Below, one piece after another: positions 14,870-19,843 of a stretch of DNA of 19,843 bases. Location: positions 1-19,843 of the forward strand of contig CAIPBN010000322.1 of assembly GCA_903863315.1 (NCBI GenBank), read 5' to 3'. Origin of the DNA: an uncultured Verrucomicrobiota bacterium (GTDB taxonomy: Bacteria; Verrucomicrobiota; Verrucomicrobiia; Limisphaerales; SXTU01). Below the pieces are notes generated by a model. It was not told the origin of the DNA and did no database searches. It saw only the letters and a list, made by a program, of their open reading frames with translations. The translations under genes and the position numbers were made by a program. Numbering within the stretch: the stretch's first letter is position 1; each line of letters opens with the position of its first letter.

Positions 14870-15604
14870 ATGTCCGCCACCCCAACCAATCCACCAGCCC
14901 TCGCCGTCCACGTTCGCGGCGTATCGAAGACTTTTGGCACCGGGGAGACCGCCGTCACCGCGCTTAACGGTGTGGATTTCACCGCGCGGCAAGGCGAATT
15001 GCTCATGATCGTCGGCCCCAGCGGGTGCGGGAAAACCACCTTGTTGAGCGTGATCGCCGGCACGCTGAACTTCGATTGCGGCGAACTCGACGTTTTCGGA
15101 TCACCCCTCCACCGGCTCAAACCGCGCGAGATCACCGAATTCCGCAAGCGCCATGTCGGCTTCATCTTCCAGGCCTTCAACCTCATCCCGACCCTGACCT
15201 GCATTGAGAACATCTGTGTGCCGCTGCTCATCGGTGGCGTGTCCCGACGCGTCGCCGAGCGTAAAGCCCTAGCCCTGCTGGACGAGGTCGGCCTGGGCTC
15301 ACGCGGCCACGAGCGCCCGACGAACCTCTCCGGCGGCCAGCAGCAACGCATCGCCATCGCCCGCGCCCTGGTGCATGAGCCGCGCCTGATCATTTGCGAT
15401 GAGCCCACCAGCGCCCTCGACAAGGACACCGGCGCGCACATCATGGATTTGCTCCGCAACGCCGCCCGCAATCCCAACCGCTGCGTCATCGTCGTCACCC
15501 ACGACAACCGGGTCTTCAAATACGCCGACCGCTTGACCGAGATGGAGGACGGGCGCGTCCAGCGCGTGCATGACCAGGGTGGAAACTACGACTTGAGCGA
15601 ATGA
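14870..15604 (+). CDS. ABC transporter ATP-binding protein (DevA/LolD-like)
   Basis: Cytoplasmic ATPase that drives the adjacent permease. The 244-residue product has all ABC motifs in order: Walker A GPSGCGKTT (49-57), the Q-loop Gln at 101 (FIFQAFNLIPTLT), signature LSGGQQQR (153-160), Walker B LIICDEPTSALD (173-184) and the H-loop His 211 (VVTHDNRVF). I chose the ATG at 14870 (MSATPTNPP), since the longer frame upstream overlaps the permease by 91 bp and has no conserved sequence. The motif set and size match ATPases of MacB, LolD and DevA-type exporters. Confidence 0.95.
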   Translation: MSATPTNPPALAVHVRGVSKTFGTGETAVTALNGVDFTARQGELLMIVGPSGCGKTTLLSVIAGTLNFDCGELDVFGSPLHRLKPREITEFRKRHVGFIFQAFNLIPTLTCIENICVPLLIGGVSRRVAERKALALLDEVGLGSRGHERPTNLSGGQQQRIAIARALVHEPRLIICDEPTSALDKDTGAHIMDLLRNAARNPNRCVIVVTHDNRVFKYADRLTEMEDGRVQRVHDQGGNYDLSE

Positions 15605-15629
15605 AATCCCGCTTCCCCCACTTTTAGCC

Positions 15630-16604
15630 ATGCTCCTCTTTCGCCAGTTCACCTTCTACCTCGCCCTCGCCGGGTTTGCGGGCGTCTTCCTGTTTGTCCG
15701 GCAAATGCAGCAGAAGCCCCCTGCCCCGCCGCCGTTCGTCGAGCCTGCCCGCTCGCCCTACGCGGCCCATGTCGCCGCCACCGGCATCCTCGAAGCGGAA
15801 CGGGAGAACGTCAAAATCGCCGTGCCCAAGGCCGCCCTCATCCAACGCGTCGCCGTCCAAGTCGGCTCGCGCGTCAAGATCGGCGACCCGCTCCTCCAGC
15901 TCGATGATCGCGAAGCCCGCGCCCGGCTCAACACCTTGCGCGCCCAATTGGAATCCCTCCGCGCCGCGCTGCAAACCGACCGTGTGATGCAGGCCGATGC
16001 CGCCGACCAACTCGCGCGTGCCGAGAAGCTCGCCCGGGACAAAGTCATCTCCGATGACGAGCGGAAGCGCCGTGATTTCGGCAAGCAGAACTGGGATGCC
16101 CGCATCGCCAAGGACGAGGCCGACCTCAAGGCCATGGAAGCGCAAATCGCCCAGTCGCAGACCGAGCTGGACGTGCTCACTGTCCTCGCGCCCCGCGATG
16201 GGACCATCCTGCAAGTCAACGTCCGCGCTGGCGAATTCGCCGGCACCGCGCCGCTGGAACCGTTGTTGATCCTCGGCGAAGTCGAAAAGCTCCAGGTCCG
16301 CGCCGAGGTGGACGAACAAAACGCCCCCCTCGTCGAGGCCAACCGTCCCGCCATCGCCTACCTCAAAGGCGACACTCAGCATGCGCTGCCCCTGCGCTTC
16401 GTTCGCATTGAGCCCTTTGTCATCCCCAAGCGTTCGCTCACCGGCGACAGTGCCGAGCGCGTGGACACACGAGTCCTCCAAATCATCTTCGAGCTGGAGC
16501 GCCCCGCCGCCCCGCTCTACGTCGGCCAGCAGGTGGATGTGTTTATTGAACGTTCCGCCACACCCCGCACCGCCCGCCTTGATGCTCCGCCCTCCACCCC
16601 ATAA
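15630..16604 (+). CDS. HlyD/DevB-type periplasmic adaptor (membrane fusion protein)
   Basis: Links the inner-membrane permease to the outer-membrane channel. The 324-residue product has an N-terminal membrane anchor (about 7-24), a Pro-rich linker, and two lipoyl half-motifs (VGSRVKIGDPLLQLD at 78-92, and VLAPRDGTILQVNVRAGE at 185-202). They flank a charged, heptad-like alpha-helical hairpin (about 93-182) for docking to TolC. A beta-barrel region follows (LQVRAEVDEQNAPLV) with a C-terminal VGQQVDVFIE. It starts 25 bp after the ATPase stop. The short hairpin and anchored N terminus fit DevB/MacA-like adaptors. Confidence 0.93.
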   Translation: MLLFRQFTFYLALAGFAGVFLFVRQMQQKPPAPPPFVEPARSPYAAHVAATGILEAERENVKIAVPKAALIQRVAVQVGSRVKIGDPLLQLDDREARARLNTLRAQLESLRAALQTDRVMQADAADQLARAEKLARDKVISDDERKRRDFGKQNWDARIAKDEADLKAMEAQIAQSQTELDVLTVLAPRDGTILQVNVRAGEFAGTAPLEPLLILGEVEKLQVRAEVDEQNAPLVEANRPAIAYLKGDTQHALPLRFVRIEPFVIPKRSLTGDSAERVDTRVLQIIFELERPAAPLYVGQQVDVFIERSATPRTARLDAPPSTP

Positions 16605-16647
16605 TTTTCCAATGCTCCCGCTCTTCACAACGTCAACGCACCCACTC

Positions 16648-18033
16648 ATGCCTTACATGACACGCACCCTCCTTCTCGCCACGGCACTCTGCCACACAGC
16701 TCTCCTCGCCATCGGCCAGCCCGCTTTTACGAATGCCCCGGCCACGAAGGCAACCAACCTCGTCGTCTGGCCCACCACGCCGCTCTCGCTCAAGGACGCC
16801 GTCGAGGTCGCGCTGCGCCAGAACAGCGCCGTGCAAAAAAGCCAGGCCAACCTCGCCGTCGCCTACGGCATCGTGGTGCAGACGCGCGCCATCCAGTTGC
16901 CGCGCGTCACCGGCACCGCCAACCACACGCTCTTTGATCAGAACGCGATTGAGCAGTTCCCTGGTGGTGCCTTCCGTGCGCCCGACCAGTCGTGGCTGGT
17001 GCGCGTGCAAATCACCCAGTCCATTTACGAAGGCGGACGGATCGAGTCCGCGAAGCGCACCGCCGATCTCACCCGTGATCAGGCCCTGCTCCAGCACCAG
17101 ACCGTCCTCGCCGACACCGTGTTTGCCGTGCGCGTGAACTACGACGATGCCCTGCTGGCCGCGCAGCAAATCCTTGTGCAGCAAGCGAGCCTCGAACTGC
17201 TGAAGAAAGAATTGCAAGACAACCAGCGCCGGTTCGAGGCCGGCACCGTGCCGCGCTTCAACGTCCTGCGCGCCGAAGTCGAACTCGCCAACGCCCGCCC
17301 CCGGCTCATCCGCGCCCGCAACGCGCTACGCACCGCAAAGAACAACCTCGCCAACCTGCTCGGCTACGACGTGCCGCACACCGTGGTGGAAGACATTCCC
17401 CTTCAGCTCTCCGGCCGGTTGGAAGCCGACCCCACGCCCATCGACCTGACCGCCGCGCTGGCGAAGGCACTGGAGCAACGCACCGAACTCGCCGCCCTCC
17501 GCAAAGCCGAGCGCCTGCGCCAGGAAGCCATCGTCAATGCCGAGGCCGGCCGCAAACCCAGCGCGCAGATCTTTGCCGGCGTGGGTTCAAAAAGCTCCCG
17601 CTTCAGCCAGCATCTCACCCGGGACATCTCCGGCTGGGACATCGGCTGGCAGGCAAGCTGGAACATTTTCGACGGCTGGCTGGTGAAGGGCAAAGTCGCC
17701 GAGGCCACCGCGCTCCACCAGAAGGCCCAGGAGGAAATTGACGACATCTCCCGCCGCATCGAGCTCGATGTGCGCACCGCCTACTCCAACTTCCTTGAAG
17801 CTCAGGAAGTGCTGGAATCACAGAAGAAAGTGCAGGAGCAGGCCGAGGAAGCCCTGCGCCTAGCCAACGCCCGCACCGAGGCCGGCACCGGCACACAGCT
17901 CGACGTGCTCAACGCCCAGACCGCCCTCACCGTCGCTCGCAGCACCCAGGTCGAGGCATTGCACGCCTACTCCGTCGCCCGCGCCCGCCTCGACCGCGCC
18001 ATGGGCACCACCCTCAGCGTTGACGGCAAGTAA
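16648..18033 (+). CDS. TolC-type outer-membrane efflux protein
   Basis: Outer-membrane channel completing the tripartite pump. From the ATG at 16648 the product has 461 residues: a signal peptide (RTLLLATALCHTALLAIGQPA, cleavage near residue 26), then the two TolC repeats. Recognisable OEP segments are LSLKDAVEVALRQNSAVQ, SIYEGGRIESAKR, LADTVFAVRVNYDDALLA, RFEAGTVPRFNVLRAEVELA, and in the second half WNIFDGWLVKGKVAEA and ARTEAGTGTQLDVLNAQTAL. In-frame ATGs at 16612 and 16657 are alternative starts; 16648 and 16657 give the cleaner signal peptide, and no Shine-Dalgarno decides between them. The gene ends 30 bp from the convergent HMA gene. Confidence 0.93.
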   Translation: MPYMTRTLLLATALCHTALLAIGQPAFTNAPATKATNLVVWPTTPLSLKDAVEVALRQNSAVQKSQANLAVAYGIVVQTRAIQLPRVTGTANHTLFDQNAIEQFPGGAFRAPDQSWLVRVQITQSIYEGGRIESAKRTADLTRDQALLQHQTVLADTVFAVRVNYDDALLAAQQILVQQASLELLKKELQDNQRRFEAGTVPRFNVLRAEVELANARPRLIRARNALRTAKNNLANLLGYDVPHTVVEDIPLQLSGRLEADPTPIDLTAALAKALEQRTELAALRKAERLRQEAIVNAEAGRKPSAQIFAGVGSKSSRFSQHLTRDISGWDIGWQASWNIFDGWLVKGKVAEATALHQKAQEEIDDISRRIELDVRTAYSNFLEAQEVLESQKKVQEQAEEALRLANARTEAGTGTQLDVLNAQTALTVARSTQVEALHAYSVARARLDRAMGTTLSVDGK

Positions 18034-18063
18034 GCCCACCACGCCAACGGTTACGGGCTCTGC

Positions 18064-18639
18064 TCAAAGCCCCTTCAACTCCACGCGCGCCTTCTTCAGC
18101 GCGTCCTCCAGCACCTCCCGCTTCGTCTTAGTTGCGTCAATCCACGCGATGACCGCGCTGGGCGTGGTGCTCACGGTCGCGCGCTCCACGCCGTCGAGCT
18201 TCGCGACAGCTTGGTAGGCGGCGTAACGGCAGCCCTTGCAATCCAGCACGCCGATGGGGATTTCCACCTTGGTCAGCTTGTCCGCCGGCACGGTCGAGCG
18301 CTCGGAGATGCCGAACGTGCGGGTCGAGGCGGTGCCGATGAGCTGGTCGAGCCGCGCGGTGACTTTGTCGGCAGCAGGCGGCTGCTTGGACTTGGCAGGC
18401 AGGAATAGCTTCTCGGCATCGAAGCGCAGCGTCACCTCAGCCTTCGCGGCATCGAGGCTGACCAACGCCACGTCGGGCACCTTGGCCAGCACCTCGCGCA
18501 AGTCCGCCTCGCGCTCCGGTGCGCTCAGGCCGAAGAGCCGGTAAGTGCCTGTCTGCTCCTCGGCGTGGAGAAGCGGCACGGCGAGGGCCAATGCGCAGAG
18601 GACGCTGGCGATGCGGCGGGAGAGGAGCGGTGTTTTCAT
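18064..18639 (-). CDS. Secreted protein with tandem heavy-metal-associated-like domains
   Basis: A 191-residue exported protein: signal peptide 1-26 (IASVLCALALAVPLLHA, then EEQ), followed by two regions with the beta-alpha-beta pattern of HMA domains. The first (about 31-78) reads TYRLFGLSAPEREADLREVL and VALVSLDAAKAEVTLRFD but lacks the metal-binding cysteines. The second (about 122-190) has VEIPIGVLDCKGCRYAAYQA with C134-x-x-C137, then VERATVSTTPSAVIAWID. It could carry or sense a soft metal such as copper in the periplasm; this is inference from the CxxC. The ATG at 18637-18639 follows the upstream gene's stop by 10 bp, so the two are cotranscribed. The gene is convergent with the efflux operon. 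Confidence 0.75.
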   Translation of the reverse strand: MKTPLLSRRIASVLCALALAVPLLHAEEQTGTYRLFGLSAPEREADLREVLAKVPDVALVSLDAAKAEVTLRFDAEKLFLPAKSKQPPAADKVTARLDQLIGTASTRTFGISERSTVPADKLTKVEIPIGVLDCKGCRYAAYQAVAKLDGVERATVSTTPSAVIAWIDATKTKREVLEDALKKARVELKGL

Positions 18640-18649
18640 GGGCGGGAGG

Positions 18650-19843
18650 TTAACGGGTCTGGAAGAGCCGGCTCTGCGTAAGTTCGTGAACAAGCGTGCG
18701 CACGCCGCCGCTCTGCTTCTGCGTGGCGGCAACGAGGGCGGCAATCGCGTCGCGGTCGCTGAAGGCGAGGCCGCGACCGGTGGCGTAAACGGCCAGCTGC
18801 TGCGCGAGGTTTTTGAGCAGCAGCGGCGAGTCAGCGGCGGCGAGCTTTTGAAACTCGCGGATGTCGGCGAACTTGCGCTCGTCCGGCAGCGCGCCGCTGG
18901 CGTCCACGGGCGGGCCGAGCTTGAAGCTGATGCCGATGAACGGGTCAATCGCCCCGCGCGGCGCGGGGTCGCCTTCGCCGATGGAGCGGTAGCGCGTGCG
19001 GTAGCCGCCGATGACATCGAAGCTCTCCAGCGCGAAGCCCGGCGGGTCCATCTTCGCGTGGCAGCCTGCGCAGGCGGCGTTGTTGCGGTGCTTGTCGAGC
19101 AGCTCGCGGATGGTCGTCGCGCCGCGCACGTCCGGTTCCACGGCGGCGACATTCGGCGGCGGCGGCTCGGGCGGCTGGCCGAAGAGGCGGTCCATCACGA
19201 ACGCCCCGCGCGGCACGGGTGAAGTGGTCGTGCCGTTGGCCGTGATTTTCAGGATGGCCCCCTGCGTGAGGAAGCCGCCGCGCGGGCAGTCCGCCGGCAG
19301 CGGCACGCGGCGAATCTGCGCGCCGCTCACGCCCGCGATGCCGTAGTGCTTCGCCAGCTTCTCGTTCACCATCACGAAGTCCGAGCGCACGAGGTGCCGC
19401 GCATCGAGGTTCTTCTCCAGCAACTCGCGGAAGTAGGCGCGCGTCTCAGCGACCATCGAGTCCTGCAAGTAGGGGCCGAACTCGGGGTAAAGTTTCTTGT
19501 CCGCGTCATTTGCGGCGATGGCGCGGAGCTTGAGCCACTGGCCGAGGAAGTCTTCCACGAAGCGCTCGGACTTCTTGTCCTTGAGCAGCCGCTCGACTTC
19601 ACCGCGCAGCGTTTTCGCATCGCGCAACTTGCCGCTGCCCGCCAGCTCGGTCAGCCGCGCGTCCGGCGCGGAGTTCCACAGGAAGAAGGACAAACGGCTG
19701 GCGAGCGCGAAGTCATCTAGCTTCACCACGGGTTCGACCAAGTAGAGAAAGTCCGGTGAGCACAGCGCCGCGCGATACGCCCAGCGCATCGCGAACTCGA
19801 AGGAATCCCCGGCCTTCAAGCGCTCCTCGACCTTCGCCACGTA
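18650..19843 (-). CDS. DUF1592/DUF1588/DUF1585 cytochrome-like protein (5' part beyond window edge)
   Basis: C-terminal 397 codons of a large protein of a PVC-typical, probably exported family with unknown biochemical function. The frame is open through the right edge, so the start is not seen. Visible parts in order: the end of DUF1595 (FAMRWAYRAALCSPDFLYLVE), DUF1592 (ASRLSFFLWNSAPDARLTEL, then VEDFLGQWLKL), DUF1588 (GGFLTQGAILKITANGTTTS then PVPRGAFVMDRL), a CAGCH haem motif (codons at 19058-19072) followed by DPPGFALESFDVIGGYRTRY, and DUF1585 (LAVYATGRGLAFSDRDAI). Complete members usually carry a further cytochrome and DUF1587 at the N terminus. They are often paired with a DUF1552 gene; here the next gene is the HMA protein. 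Confidence 0.9.
   Translation of the reverse strand, partial: YVAKVEERLKAGDSFEFAMRWAYRAALCSPDFLYLVEPVVKLDDFALASRLSFFLWNSAPDARLTELAGSGKLRDAKTLRGEVERLLKDKKSERFVEDFLGQWLKLRAIAANDADKKLYPEFGPYLQDSMVAETRAYFRELLEKNLDARHLVRSDFVMVNEKLAKHYGIAGVSGAQIRRVPLPADCPRGGFLTQGAILKITANGTTTSPVPRGAFVMDRLFGQPPEPPPPNVAAVEPDVRGATTIRELLDKHRNNAACAGCHAKMDPPGFALESFDVIGGYRTRYRSIGEGDPAPRGAIDPFIGISFKLGPPVDASGALPDERKFADIREFQKLAAADSPLLLKNLAQQLAVYATGRGLAFSDRDAIAALVAATQKQSGGVRTLVHELTQSRLFQTR

Noticed and set aside
13788..16649. Minus-strand frames of 368 and 341 codons
   Set aside because: Antisense to the permease and adaptor genes, which have complete family motifs; the minus frames show none.
18034..18063. Bidirectional terminator between the convergent tolC-type and HMA genes
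   Set aside because: Only a 4-bp GCCC/GGGC pairing with a long loop and no T tract is present.

Overview
The window is about 60% GC and carries a bacterial translation/transcription core cluster on the minus strand, followed by accessory genes. The best guess for the organism is a member of the PVC superphylum, most likely Verrucomicrobiota. Three observations support this: a DUF1592/DUF1588/DUF1585-type cytochrome-like protein at the right edge (a family expanded in Planctomycetota and Verrucomicrobiota); an EF-Tu whose switch I lacks the usual RGIT motif, reading KTVT, which I recall from planctomycete-type EF-Tu; and an almost complete absence of Shine-Dalgarno sequences. This assignment is inference from recalled family knowledge; no search was run.

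Positions 1-8978 (minus strand) read, in transcription order: a candidate promoter and leader with an intrinsic terminator, tRNA-Thr(GGU), tuf, a hairpin, tRNA-Trp(CCA), tRNA-Ser(UGA), secE, nusG, rplK, rplA, rplJ, rplL and rpoB, which runs off the left edge only a few residues before its expected end. This is the classical secE-nusG-rplKAJL-rpoB order. Three features stand out: tRNA-Ser lies beside tRNA-Trp, no rpmG is present, and the spacers rplJ-rplL (189 bp) and rplL-rpoB (207 bp) are long and contain strong hairpins, while rplA-rplJ is too short for a normal L10 leader.

Positions 8979-12946 hold an inorganic-carbon locus. An NhaR-like LysR regulator is transcribed divergently from a SulP transporter fused to a beta-class carbonic anhydrase. 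The AT-rich gap between them carries three ATTCGGA half-sites. Just downstream of the fusion gene is a short, stop-interrupted remnant of an SbtA-type (DUF897) sodium-dependent bicarbonate permease, so a second bicarbonate transporter has apparently been lost here.

Positions 12911-18033 (plus strand) form a compact operon for a tripartite efflux system. It consists of a TetR-family regulator with a putative operator overlapping its own start codon, a MacB/DevC-type permease, its ABC ATPase, an HlyD-type periplasmic adaptor and a TolC-type outer-membrane channel. Genes are separated by 1 to about 43 bp.

Positions 18064-19843 (minus strand) converge on that operon. They hold a secreted heavy-metal-associated-domain protein with one CxxC and, 10 bp upstream of it, the C-terminal part of the cytochrome-like DUF1592/1588/1585 protein with a CxxCH haem motif, cut by the right edge. 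No rRNA, CRISPR array, insertion sequence or prophage gene was seen.
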